Shown here: positions 6,073 to 13,298 of the stretch, in pieces | How positions within the stretch are numbered: the stretch's first letter is position 1 | How the letters are laid out: every line of letters begins with the position of its first letter | Source: Bacteroidales bacterium | GTDB taxonomy: Bacteria; Bacteroidota; Bacteroidia; Bacteroidales; Muribaculaceae | Reading direction: 5' to 3' | Assembly (NCBI GenBank): GCA_900770215.1 | Contig: CAAGJW010000104.1 | Span: 1 to 14,609, forward strand | DNA length: 14,609 nucleotides | Made by a program: the position numbers and the translations under genes | Notes under the pieces: model-generated | What the model saw: only the letters and a program-made list of their open reading frames with translations | The model's database searches: none | What the model was told of the DNA's origin: nothing

Positions 6073-7212
6073 TCACTCTTCGCCTACCTCGTGTTTTTTC
6101 CACTCCGACATCAGCATGTAGGCCCCCGATGTGGCCACAAGCTCTCCTTGGTTCAGGCCCGAGATGATTTCGGTCATGCCGTTTTCCTTGCGTCCGATTT
6201 TTACAACACGTGGCACAAAGGTTTTCTTGCTATTGCCAGGCCTGTAGATAAAAACGTAGCTTCGACTTTCGTCGGTGGCGATGCCGTCGTCGGGCACGGC
6301 AGGTGCCTCGCGTGCGATCGTGGCAATGCTGGCCTGGGCATACAGGCCTGCCACAAGCCCGCTCTTGCTGCCATCGATTGCAATGCGGGCGTGCACAGCC
6401 TTGCTGCTGTCGTCGAGAGTGCTTCCCACCGATGTTACACGCCCTGCCAACCGCTTGCCACCAACTGTGACTTGGGCCTTCTGCCCGATGCGTACATTGC
6501 CAAGATCGCGCTCATACACGAGCACGTCGGCATAGAGGCGGCTGTTGTTCACGATCGAGAACAGGCCCGTTGCAGGATCGGCATATTGCCCAAGGGCTGC
6601 CGTCACGCGCTCAACAGTGCCGTCGATAGGGCTTTTCACAGCTATTTCGGTCACGAGCTGTCCACGCTCTACTGTTTGTGGACTTATGCCCAGCAGTTGA
6701 AGCTGGCGGGCCGAAGTCCGCACCTCGGATAGCATGGCACGGTAGTCTGCAGCCACTTGCTGGTAGTCTTTGCCCGCGTTTACCTTGTGGCTGTAGAGCG
6801 TTTTCTGCCGTTCATATTCTTCGCTCAGGTAGACAAGCTTTTCCCTGGCCTGCACGAGACGACGCTGCATGTCGATGAGGTCGGGGTGGCAGAGCAGTGC
6901 AAGCACTTGCCCGCGCCTCACCCGTTGCCCTTCGGTCACGAGTATGCGCTTCACGTTGGCGCCCATGGGCGCGCTCACCTCGGCTCTGTCTTGAGGCTGC
7001 GTCTTGAGTTGGCCGTTGGCCTTGAGACTGCCTGTGAAGGTGTAGTAGGGCAGTGCCTCTATAGTCACGCCCGAGGATTGGTATTGCGCTGGGGTGAGCG
7101 TGACCACAGCGCTGCCGTTTTCTTGTTCTTCGCTTTGCTGATTGTTTTTCTCGTCTGTGCATGCCCCCAGCAGTGTCAGCAGTGTCAGAGCATATGCTAT
7201 ATGTTTCATCAT
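6073..7212 (-). CDS. Efflux RND membrane-fusion (adaptor) lipoprotein, CzcB/CusB type
   Basis: The product (379 residues) is the periplasmic adaptor that joins the RND pump to the outer membrane channel. A lipoprotein signal ends LLGAC (C18), followed by TDEKNNQQSEE. The barrel/lipoyl order is visible: AEVSAPMGANVKRILVTEGQ (78-97, first lipoyl half), a helical hairpin (about 105-175), TEIAVKSPIDGTVERV (188-203, second lipoyl half), then the beta-barrel with VYERDLGNVRIGQKAQVTV (232-250) and a membrane-proximal end. I see no long His- or Met-rich metal-binding N-terminus as in some CzcB or CusB proteins. It is the last gene of the operon, eight bases after the channel gene. Met2 is an equally possible start. 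No clear terminator was found between it and the oxidoreductase promoter. Confidence 0.92.
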   Translation of the reverse strand: MMKHIAYALTLLTLLGACTDEKNNQQSEEQENGSAVVTLTPAQYQSSGVTIEALPYYTFTGSLKANGQLKTQPQDRAEVSAPMGANVKRILVTEGQRVRRGQVLALLCHPDLIDMQRRLVQAREKLVYLSEEYERQKTLYSHKVNAGKDYQQVAADYRAMLSEVRTSARQLQLLGISPQTVERGQLVTEIAVKSPIDGTVERVTAALGQYADPATGLFSIVNNSRLYADVLVYERDLGNVRIGQKAQVTVGGKRLAGRVTSVGSTLDDSSKAVHARIAIDGSKSGLVAGLYAQASIATIAREAPAVPDDGIATDESRSYVFIYRPGNSKKTFVPRVVKIGRKENGMTEIISGLNQGELVATSGAYMLMSEWKKHEVGEE

Positions 7213-7220
7213 TTCTGTTA

Positions 7221-8405
7221 TTATTTACTTCGGTAATATTCAATATTAAGTTTTGTTTCCAATAGTTTGTGATAGGCATCTATATAGTTGAGCTCTACAT
7301 TCATTGTTGCTTTCAAGGCTTGAATGAAGTCGAGATAGCCTATCTGTCCCTCGCGGTACGACAAGAGCGCATTACGCCGTTGCTCGCTGGCCAGTGGCAA
7401 GGCACTCTTGCGATAATAGTCCACAGTGCGCTGCCACTTGGCATAGTCGTTGTTTAGCTGGCGGTTGCTGGCATCGATGGTCCACCGCTCGTTGCTGAGC
7501 TCGGCACGGGCTTTTTCGATTTCGATGAGGACCGACTGCCGGCGCGCCTTGTTTGCCCCCAGGTTTACTGGCAAACTCACACCCACACTCCACGACCAGT
7601 AGCCTATGCGTGATCCTATCATTTGGCTTCCCAGCTCAACGTAAAGCTTGGGAAGGGCATTGGCACGCATTTCCTTTGAGATCTCGCTGGCTAGCTTCAT
7701 TTTCTCGTTGGCCAGGGCTATGGCTGGGTGGGCTTCAAGCAAGGTTGCCGATGCCTCAACTTGCTCGTCGACAACCGTAGGAGTCGACTGGTAGATGGTG
7801 TCGGCACTCAGCCATCGACTCAAGTCGAGGTGAGCTCTTGCGAGGTCTTGCTCGGCCTCGATCACATTCAGTTCCACACGTTTATGCTCGCTTTGGGCCG
7901 ATTGGTACTCAAGCAGCGAGGCTGCACGCGTGTCGTAGCGCAACCTGGCGGCTTCTACAAATCGAGTATACAGCTCGGCCTGCTTGCGATATTGCTCCAG
8001 CCGCAGTCGTGCCATCTGGTCGGCGACATAGGCTGTACTCACTTGCTGCTGCAACTGCCGCTCAAGCAAGCGGGTCGAGGCATGGGCCACACGTGTTTCT
8101 TGTTGCATGCGTTGCCTGCGGGCTTTGATCGAGAAGACATCAAGATTCTGGCGTGCTGCCAGCAGTGTAGCTACAGCATCGTTGCCTCGGCCTATTTCTT
8201 CGCCTCCCATCGAGAGTTCGAGGTCGCCGAAGTCGCCGGCAGCACGCTGCATTGCAAGAGTACTTTGAGTGTGCAGGCGCGATGCCTCGAGAGCTGGATA
8301 GCGCTTTATGGCCAATGCAATGGCTTCTTGCAGGCCTATGCTCGGTTGCGCTTGCAAAGCTACTGCCGCCAATATGGCCGACAGAATTAAAAATATTATT
8401 CTCAT
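7221..8405 (-). CDS. TolC-family outer membrane channel of the metal efflux system (CzcC/CusC type)
   Basis: The product has 394 residues. The signal peptide (about 1-19, ending ALQA) is followed by GLQEAIALAIKRYPALEASR, the typical start of the outer membrane efflux repeat (PF02321). Long alpha-helical stretches rich in Arg, Gln and Ala and two internal repeats match the TolC tunnel. The second repeat contains VGVSLPVNLGANKARRQSVL, equivalent to the usual 'P-l-f-x-g-r-r' turn. No lipobox is present, unlike many CusC proteins. The start ATG overlaps the pump gene's TGA stop as ATGA, so the two genes are translationally coupled. It would form the exit duct of the three-part pump. Confidence 0.93.
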   Translation of the reverse strand: MRIIFLILSAILAAVALQAQPSIGLQEAIALAIKRYPALEASRLHTQSTLAMQRAAGDFGDLELSMGGEEIGRGNDAVATLLAARQNLDVFSIKARRQRMQQETRVAHASTRLLERQLQQQVSTAYVADQMARLRLEQYRKQAELYTRFVEAARLRYDTRAASLLEYQSAQSEHKRVELNVIEAEQDLARAHLDLSRWLSADTIYQSTPTVVDEQVEASATLLEAHPAIALANEKMKLASEISKEMRANALPKLYVELGSQMIGSRIGYWSWSVGVSLPVNLGANKARRQSVLIEIEKARAELSNERWTIDASNRQLNNDYAKWQRTVDYYRKSALPLASEQRRNALLSYREGQIGYLDFIQALKATMNVELNYIDAYHKLLETKLNIEYYRSK

Positions 8406-11400
8406 TTTTTCGATTTTTTAATGTTCAACAATGTGTACATGATGGGCAATATGAGCAAGGTGAGGATTGTGGACGAGATGAGTCCTCCTATTACCACTGT
8501 GGCTAGAGGACGCTGCACCTCGGCACCTGCCGACTCGCTCACTGCCATGGGTAGGAAGCCGAGCATTGCGGCCAGTGCCGTGAGCATGATGGGGCGCAGG
8601 CGCTCGCGTGTGCCCGAGTAGATGCGTCGGGCAATGCTGGTGATGCCCGAGGCCTTGAGTGTGTTGAAGCGGTTCACGAGCACAAGCCCGTTGAGCACCG
8701 CCACCCCCGAGAGAACAATGAAGCCCACGCCAGCCGAGATGCTCAATGGCATGCCGCGCAGCCACAAGGCAAGGATGCCGCCCATTGTCGACAAGGGCAC
8801 GGCTATGTAGATCATGAGCGCTTGTTTCACCGACTTCAAAGCGAAGTACAACATCACAAAGATAATGAACAAGGCCACTGGCAGCACGATGCCAAGGCGG
8901 GCTTTGGCTTCCTGCAGGTTTTGGAACGAGCCGCCGTATTTTATGCGGTAGCCTGTGGGCAAGGTGAGCTTGCTGTCGATGGCCTTCTTGATGTCGTCGA
9001 CCACTGTCGAAATGTCGCGACCACGCACGTTCAGCCCCACATAGGTGCGACGCGACGACATGTCGCGCGATATCTGCATGGGTCCTGGGGTATAACTTAT
9101 GTTGGCTACTTCGTGCAGCGGAATTTGCTGCCCCGAAGGCGTGTCAATGTACAGCTGTCCCAAGTCGTCGATGCTCTGCCTGTACTGGGAGCTTAGTCTC
9201 AAAACCAGGTCGAAGCGTTTTTCGCCTTCAAGCACCTCGCCTGCCTTGGCTCCCGCAAAAGCGGCACTCACACTCTGGTTTATCTGCTCGATGTTGAGCC
9301 CATATTGTGCGAGCCTCTTGCGGTCATAGCTTATTGTGATCTGTGGCAAGCCCGCAGCACGCTCCAGAGCCACGTCATTGGCACCTGTCACTTGGCTTAT
9401 GATTGCTTGCATGCGCTCGCCTATGGCATTGAGCGAGTCGAGATTCTCACCATAAAGCACCACGGCCACGTCCTCGCGCACGCCGGTGAGCAACTCGTTG
9501 AAGCGCAATTCTACCGGCTGACTAAATGAGAAAGTGAGACCTGGCAGGCTCGAGAGCCGTTCTTCTATCTTGGCAATGAGTTCTTTTTTGGTTTTGGCGC
9601 TTTTCCACTTGCTCCGGTCTTTCTCCAGAATGATGAAACTGTCGGTATAGTCGAAGCCCATGGGATCGGTGGGAATATCGGCCACGCCTATGCGGGCGCA
9701 CACTGTCTTGATTTCGGGAAACGATGCCTTGAGCACGCGTTCCACTTCCTGCTCGCGCTTTATCGTCTCGCTGAGCGAGCTGCCTGGGCGCAAAAATGTC
9801 TGCATCGCAATGTCACCCTCGTCGAGGCTGGGAATAAACTCGCTCCCCATGCGGCTCAGCATGAGTCCACTGCCAACGAGAAGGACCGCCGATACGGCCA
9901 AGGTGGACACCTTGTGCCTCATGACGCACCTCAGTACTGGGTGATAGGCGCTATAGAGCATGCGCATGACCCAGTGGCTTGCACGGCCCAATCGCGTTTC
10001 CAAACGGTTTAGCCATGCACACTGGCGGCCCAGTGGCCGCATGAATAGTGTTGTGGCCATGGGCACATAGGTGAGACAAAGCAAGATGGCTCCAAGCAGG
10101 GCAAACGAGAAGGTGAATGCCATGGGACGGAACATCTTGCCGCTCACTCCCTCCAGAAAGAGAATGGGTGTGAAGACGACAAGAATAATCATTTGACCGA
10201 AAAATGCCGAGTGCATCATTGTGCTCGATGCCTTATAGCTCACTTGGTCCATGTCTTTCTGGCTCAAACGGGTGCTTAGGCCCGATTTTCCATTCAAGTG
10301 TTTGATGAGCTCGTGCACAGTGCCTTCAACGATAATTACAGCCCCGTCGACGATAATGCCAAAGTCGATTGCTCCCAAGCTCATCAAGTTGGCTCCCACA
10401 CCGAAGATGCGCATGAGGATGAATGCAAAGAGCAGCGACAGCGGTATAACCGATGCCGTGACCAGACCACCTCGCAGGCTGCCCAGCAGCACAACCAGCA
10501 CAAGGATGACAATGAGTGCTCCCTCGGTCAGGTTGCGGGCGATGGTCGACGTGGTGCGCTCAATGAGCTGGGCACGGTCAAGAAACGGCTTGATTTGCAC
10601 TCCTGGCGGCAATGTGCGTTGTATCTCGCTCAATCGAGATTTTACCTTGCCTATGACTTCGGCCGAATTGGCACTCTTGAGCATAAGTATGGTGCCGCCC
10701 ACAGCTTCATGGCCGTCTTGCGTGAATGCCCCGTAGCGCGTCGGGATGCCATAATACACCTCATCGGCAACATCGCCAATGGTGATGGGTACGCCACCAG
10801 AGTTTTTCACTACAATGCTTTTAATGTCGTCAAGACTCTTTATAATGCCCTCGCCACGTATGAAGTTGGCCTTGTGGTCCTTCTCGATATAGGCCCCGCC
10901 AGTGTTGATGTTGTTCTGGCGTAGAGCATCGAAGAGCTCGGTTATGCTCACGTGCAAGGCATTGAGTCTTGTGGGCGAAAAGGAAATTTCATATTGCTTC
11001 ACACTTCCGCCGAAGGAGTTCACTTCTACCACTCCCGGTATCATGCTCAGCTGGCGTTTCACCGTCCAGTCTTGCAGGGTGCGTAATTCTTGAGCAGAGT
11101 ACATGCTGGTATCGGCGGCAACGAGCGTGTATTGCAGAATTTCGCCCAATCCGGTGCTTATGGGGCCCATTTCGGGCGTACCGAAGCCTTCGGGTATGTT
11201 CTCTTTCACCTCGTTGAGTTTCTCTTGCACCAATTGGCGAGGCAAGTAGGTGCCCATATTTTCTTTAAAAATAACGGTGACGACCGACAGCCCGAAACGC
11301 GAAATGCTGCGCAAGTCTTCTACTCCTGGCAGGTTGCTCATAGCCATCTCTACAGGGTAGGTCACATATTGTTCTATATCGGCAGTCGACAGGTTAGGCG

Positions 11401-11557
11401 ACACGGTGATCACTTGCACCTGGTTGTTGGTGATATCGGGAGTTGAGTCGACGTTTATCGAGTTCATCGCCCATATTCCACCCGTGATGAGAGCTATCAC
11501 CATCAGACATATGACCATCTTGTGGGTGATAGAATAGTGTATGATTTTGTCAATCAT
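8402..11557 (-). CDS. Heavy-metal efflux RND pump, CzcA type
   Basis: The product (1051 residues) is the inner-membrane proton-driven pump of the HME-RND family; the length is normal. MIDKIIHYSITHKMVICLMV is the first membrane helix, followed by the conserved TPDITNNQVQV. TM4 carries DFGIIVDGAVIIVE with D398, D404 and E411. By the known signatures this is the divalent-cation (Zn/Co/Cd/Ni) pattern, not the Cu/Ag CusA pattern, so Zn-group export is more likely than copper. Twelve membrane helices and two periplasmic loops (about 34-340 and 555-865) are visible. The end EVQRPLATVVIGGLISSTILT is typical. The start is placed at 11557; an in-frame TTG at 11632 would add 25 residues rich in His. The gene lies 202 bases after the small His/Cys-rich gene and overlaps the channel gene by ATGA. 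Confidence 0.95.
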   Translation of the reverse strand: MIDKIIHYSITHKMVICLMVIALITGGIWAMNSINVDSTPDITNNQVQVITVSPNLSTADIEQYVTYPVEMAMSNLPGVEDLRSISRFGLSVVTVIFKENMGTYLPRQLVQEKLNEVKENIPEGFGTPEMGPISTGLGEILQYTLVAADTSMYSAQELRTLQDWTVKRQLSMIPGVVEVNSFGGSVKQYEISFSPTRLNALHVSITELFDALRQNNINTGGAYIEKDHKANFIRGEGIIKSLDDIKSIVVKNSGGVPITIGDVADEVYYGIPTRYGAFTQDGHEAVGGTILMLKSANSAEVIGKVKSRLSEIQRTLPPGVQIKPFLDRAQLIERTTSTIARNLTEGALIVILVLVVLLGSLRGGLVTASVIPLSLLFAFILMRIFGVGANLMSLGAIDFGIIVDGAVIIVEGTVHELIKHLNGKSGLSTRLSQKDMDQVSYKASSTMMHSAFFGQMIILVVFTPILFLEGVSGKMFRPMAFTFSFALLGAILLCLTYVPMATTLFMRPLGRQCAWLNRLETRLGRASHWVMRMLYSAYHPVLRCVMRHKVSTLAVSAVLLVGSGLMLSRMGSEFIPSLDEGDIAMQTFLRPGSSLSETIKREQEVERVLKASFPEIKTVCARIGVADIPTDPMGFDYTDSFIILEKDRSKWKSAKTKKELIAKIEERLSSLPGLTFSFSQPVELRFNELLTGVREDVAVVLYGENLDSLNAIGERMQAIISQVTGANDVALERAAGLPQITISYDRKRLAQYGLNIEQINQSVSAAFAGAKAGEVLEGEKRFDLVLRLSSQYRQSIDDLGQLYIDTPSGQQIPLHEVANISYTPGPMQISRDMSSRRTYVGLNVRGRDISTVVDDIKKAIDSKLTLPTGYRIKYGGSFQNLQEAKARLGIVLPVALFIIFVMLYFALKSVKQALMIYIAVPLSTMGGILALWLRGMPLSISAGVGFIVLSGVAVLNGLVLVNRFNTLKASGITSIARRIYSGTRERLRPIMLTALAAMLGFLPMAVSESAGAEVQRPLATVVIGGLISSTILTLLILPIMYTLLNIKKSKK

Positions 11558-11587
11558 GTTGATGCAATTGCTATTTTTGGGTTGTAG

Positions 11588-11683
11588 CGAGCCCGTGTGC
11601 ATGTGCTGTGCATGTGCATGACACCTATGCAACGCATTGCGGCAAGCGGTGCGTGCATGTGCAAGCCAGGCAATGCGGGCTCG
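11588..11683. repeat. Repeat-rich, foldable spacer before the pump gene
   Basis: Three copies of GTGCATGTGC occur at 11597-11606, 11608-11617 and 11653-11662. The first two belong to a perfect 11-base tandem repeat (11596-11606 and 11607-11617). An inverted repeat CGAGCCCG (11588-11595) / CGGGCTCG (11676-11683) encloses the whole block, and a second one, GCATTGC (11634-11640) / GCAATGC (11670-11676), adjoins it. In the minus-strand mRNA this could form a branched structure just before the pump start. The 11558-11759 spacer otherwise shows no gene of its own. Confidence 0.6.
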
Positions 11684-11759
11684 TGGCAGCGCAATGCTGC
11701 CTATTGAAAATGTATAGATGTGATTGTGTGTTGTGAAGAAAGAATACAGTATTTTACGA

Positions 11760-12170
11760 CTATGCAGCTGGAGGCGGCCGCAGGGTGAATGCCTCCTTTA
11801 TCCCTCGTGCATCGTGTGGCGAGCTGTCGTGGAGCACAGCAGTGGCGCGTCCTTTGCAGCCCAGCTCGACAGGCGGTTCAAGCGTGACCAGTGAGTAGTT
11901 GACTCGCCAGCGACTTGACGTGTGTTGCTTGTGAGCCTGCCACAACTTGTTGCCTGGCAATGGCATGCAGCCACACACCGTGAAGGTGAGATGATGTTGT
12001 ATTAATTCGTTTGAATGCGACTGATGGCCATCGTTCAAGGCATCTGCCAGAAGGTGAATATCGGCAGCCATGCACACTCTCGTCGCATGATGATGATGGG
12101 GTATCGAGGTCACCATCAGCATGACGGCAAGAAGCAGTGAAAGGGCGGCTATGTGCTGTCGCTTTTCCAT
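11760..12170 (-). CDS. Small exported His/Cys-rich protein heading the metal efflux operon
   Basis: The product (136 residues) resembles the uncharacterised small proteins often found in front of CusA/CzcA operons in Bacteroidales (DUF6769-like; recalled, not searched). MEKRQHIAALSLLLAVMLMV is a signal peptide or membrane anchor. It is followed at once by IPHHHHATRVCM (23-34) with four adjacent His and C33. More potential ligands follow: H49, H52, H59, H60, C66 and C68 (VCGCM), H80, H83 and C105. This layout suits metal capture in the periplasm, comparable in logic to the CusF chaperone but unrelated in sequence. The role as metal buffer, sensor or delivery protein is an inference. It is the first gene of the operon, divergent from the HxlR regulator. 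Confidence 0.7.
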   Translation of the reverse strand: MEKRQHIAALSLLLAVMLMVTSIPHHHHATRVCMAADIHLLADALNDGHQSHSNELIQHHLTFTVCGCMPLPGNKLWQAHKQHTSSRWRVNYSLVTLEPPVELGCKGRATAVLHDSSPHDARGIKEAFTLRPPPAA

Positions 12171-12177
12171 GTGGTTA

Positions 12178-12212
12178 CAAAGGTAACAACACCTGTGTGC
12201 AACTCAGTTGCA
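12178..12212 (-). promoter_or_regulatory. Possible promoter and operator of the metal efflux operon
   Basis: On the minus strand, TACCTTTG (complement of 12178-12185) matches TAnnTTTG exactly. It would start transcription around 12173, nearly at the ATG (12170), implying an almost leaderless message. A TTTG lies 25 bases upstream, which is too far for a normal promoter. Within that spacer is the palindrome TGCAACT-C-AGTTGCA (12198-12212), a good candidate operator. A long spacer plus central dyad recalls MerR-type regulation, but no MerR gene is present here. Confidence 0.4.
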
Positions 12213-12237
12213 AAAGCTGCATTATTGCCTCATTATA

Positions 12238-12252
12238 TTTAACCTGGTTTAA
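12238..12252. promoter_or_regulatory. Possible HxlR operator
   Basis: TTTAACC-T-GGTTTAA is an imperfect dyad (core AACC-T-GGTT) just upstream of the HxlR gene's -33 element. HxlR proteins bind short AT-rich dyads and commonly control their own gene. The site is therefore a candidate autoregulatory or shared operator. The adjoining AACCTGGTTT/AACATGGTTG also reads as a near-direct ten-base repeat. Confidence 0.3.
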
Positions 12253-12263
12253 CATGGTTGCTT

Positions 12264-12294
12264 TTTGTGATTTGCTATCTATTTTATACTTTTG
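12264..12294 (+). promoter_or_regulatory. Promoter of the HxlR regulator gene
   Basis: TTTG at 12264-12267 and TACTTTTG at 12287-12294 are 19 bases apart, and both match the Bacteroidetes consensus exactly. The start of transcription near 12299 leaves a leader of about 25 bases before the ATG at 12324. Confidence 0.75.
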
Positions 12295-12323
12295 TGTAAA
12301 AACAAGCAAAATCATTTATATCA

Positions 12324-12674
12324 ATGGCAAAGAAAGAAATTAATCCTGAGTATCTCACATGCCCCATTCGTCAGGTCATCGCCCGCTTTGGCGACAAGTG
12401 GTCGATGCTCGTGCTCTACTCACTGGCCCAAAGCAGCACGGGGGTGATGCGTTTCAGCGAACTGCATGCCCACATGAGCGATTGCTCGCAGAAAATGTTA
12501 TCAAAGACACTAAAGGAACTGCTCGACAGCCATCTCGTGGCGCGCAAGGTTTATCCCGAGGTGCCGCCTCGCGTGGAATACTGGCTCACCGACACAGGCA
12601 AGTCGCTCATACCAGCTATCGACACGCTCATCGATTGGGCCAAGGAGCACTTCGACGCCGTGGTGACACCGTGA
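12324..12674 (+). CDS. HxlR-family winged-helix transcription regulator
   Basis: The product has 116 residues, typical for the family (PF01638). YLTCPIRQVIARFGDKWSML (10-29) is the HxlR opening, with the conserved GDKWS. RFSELHAHMSDCSQKMLSKT (43-62) is the helix-turn-helix (F-S-E-L ... K-M-L-S-K-T-L-K-E-L). RKVYPEVPPRVEYWLTDTGK (74-93) is the wing (P-P-R-V-E-Y-x-L-T). C13 sits where redox-sensing HxlR proteins such as HypR, YodB and QorR carry their reactive Cys, so control by electrophiles, quinones, hypochlorite or thiol stress is plausible; C49 is a second Cys. It is divergent from the metal efflux operon across 153 bases, so it may control itself, that operon or both. HxlR control of an HME-RND operon is not the usual arrangement. 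Confidence 0.93.
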   Translation: MAKKEINPEYLTCPIRQVIARFGDKWSMLVLYSLAQSSTGVMRFSELHAHMSDCSQKMLSKTLKELLDSHLVARKVYPEVPPRVEYWLTDTGKSLIPAIDTLIDWAKEHFDAVVTP

Positions 12675-12683
12675 CAGTTGTCG

Positions 12684-12726
12684 CCCTGTAGACGCGCGTG
12701 CAGGGGGTGGAAGCCAGTTAGCTTCT
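12684..12726. terminator. Weak hairpins between convergent genes
   Basis: Two short hairpins occupy the 50-base gap between the HxlR gene and the phosphatase gene. One is CCCTG (12684-12688) / CAGGG (12701-12705); the other is GGAAGC (12709-12714) / GCTTCT (12721-12726). Neither has a proper T-run, so termination here is possible but not well supported. Confidence 0.3.
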
Positions 12727-13237
12727 ATTCTAAGACCAGCTTTCTCACTTCGCAATTGTCCATTTTGGCAATCTCGTTCATCGGTTTCTTGTAGTACACG
12801 CTTTGAATGGCCTTGTTCACGATACCATGGCCCACTGCTACCACGGTCAGGCCGGCATAGTTTTCAGTTATCCAGTCAAGAAATTTCTGGGCGCGGTCTT
12901 TCAAGTGAGCCAGCGACTCCACGTCGCCTGGCCACTCGTTGAGATATTGCAGCGAGGGGATGTATTTTCCTGTCCAGCTTCCCCAGTCACGCTCGCGCAG
13001 CAGGGCGGTGGTCACCACCTCTTGGCCGTGCGGCTTGGCAAGTATGCGGCAAGTGTCGATAGCCCGCTTTAGGTCGCTCGATACAAAGACGTCGATCTTG
13101 TCGTTCTTCAATCTTTGTGCCAGCGCTTCGGCCTCGGCCACGCCAGCTGCGTTGAGTTCGCCTTGCGTTTGGCCTTGCATTATCTTGTTGGCATTGTCGA
13201 TTGTTTCGCCATGCCGGGTGAGGAGTAATGTTGTCAT
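12725..13237 (-). CDS. Histidine phosphatase family protein (phosphoglycerate mutase-like)
   Basis: The product has 170 residues from the chosen start, and all core parts of the family (PF00300) are seen: TRHGETIDN with the phospho-accepting H9 and R8, SSDLKRAIDT with R58, the acid in LRERDWGSW (E82), and VGHG with H137. Short members like this are general cytoplasmic phosphatases acting on sugar phosphates, cofactor precursors or nucleotides rather than glycolytic mutases; the substrate is not predictable. I chose the ATG at 13237, ten codons inside a longer frame, because TTLLLTRHGE is the normal family start and AAGGA lies just before it. It is divergent from the esterase gene (61 bases apart) and convergent with HxlR. 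Confidence 0.92.
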   Translation of the reverse strand: MTTLLLTRHGETIDNANKIMQGQTQGELNAAGVAEAEALAQRLKNDKIDVFVSSDLKRAIDTCRILAKPHGQEVVTTALLRERDWGSWTGKYIPSLQYLNEWPGDVESLAHLKDRAQKFLDWITENYAGLTVVAVGHGIVNKAIQSVYYKKPMNEIAKMDNCEVRKLVLE

Positions 13238-13264
13238 TTTCCTTTTTTGTTTGTTCTCTCGGTG

Positions 13265-13272
13265 CAAAATTA
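13265..13272 (-). promoter_or_regulatory. -7 element of the phosphatase promoter
   Basis: TAATTTTG on the minus strand matches TAnnTTTG exactly. It gives a leader of about 23 bases before the ATG at 13237. No good -33 element is seen. Confidence 0.5.
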
Positions 13273-13285
13273 CAAAAAAACATCA

Positions 13286-13293
13286 TAACTTTG
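13286..13293 (+). promoter_or_regulatory. -7 element of the esterase promoter (near-leaderless)
   Basis: TAACTTTG matches TAnnTTTG exactly and ends five bases before the ATG at 13299, so transcription would start at or within a base or two of the start codon. No TTTG occurs at the usual distance upstream. It is back to back with the phosphatase -7 element. Confidence 0.5.
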
Positions 13294-13298
13294 CGTTG

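Noticed and set aside
7728..8390. Plus-strand open frame of 220 codons
   Set aside because: It is antisense to the TolC-like channel gene, which is well supported and coupled to the pump gene.
10298..10924. Plus-strand open frame of 208 codons, His/Asp-rich
   Set aside because: It is antisense to the conserved part of the RND pump; its composition mirrors pump codons.
8402..11557. Copper/silver CusA assignment for the pump
   Set aside because: The TM4 motif is DFGIIVDGAVIIVE, the divalent-cation pattern, rather than the AxGAMVDAAIVMIE pattern of CusA.
11588..11662. CRISPR-like repeat array
   Set aside because: The repeats are 10-11 bases long, two are directly adjacent, and there are no regular spacers or cas genes.
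12939..13298. Upstream extension of the esterase reading frame
   Set aside because: It overlaps the phosphatase gene on the other strand, shows no esterase-family similarity, and a -7 element lies just before ATG 13299.
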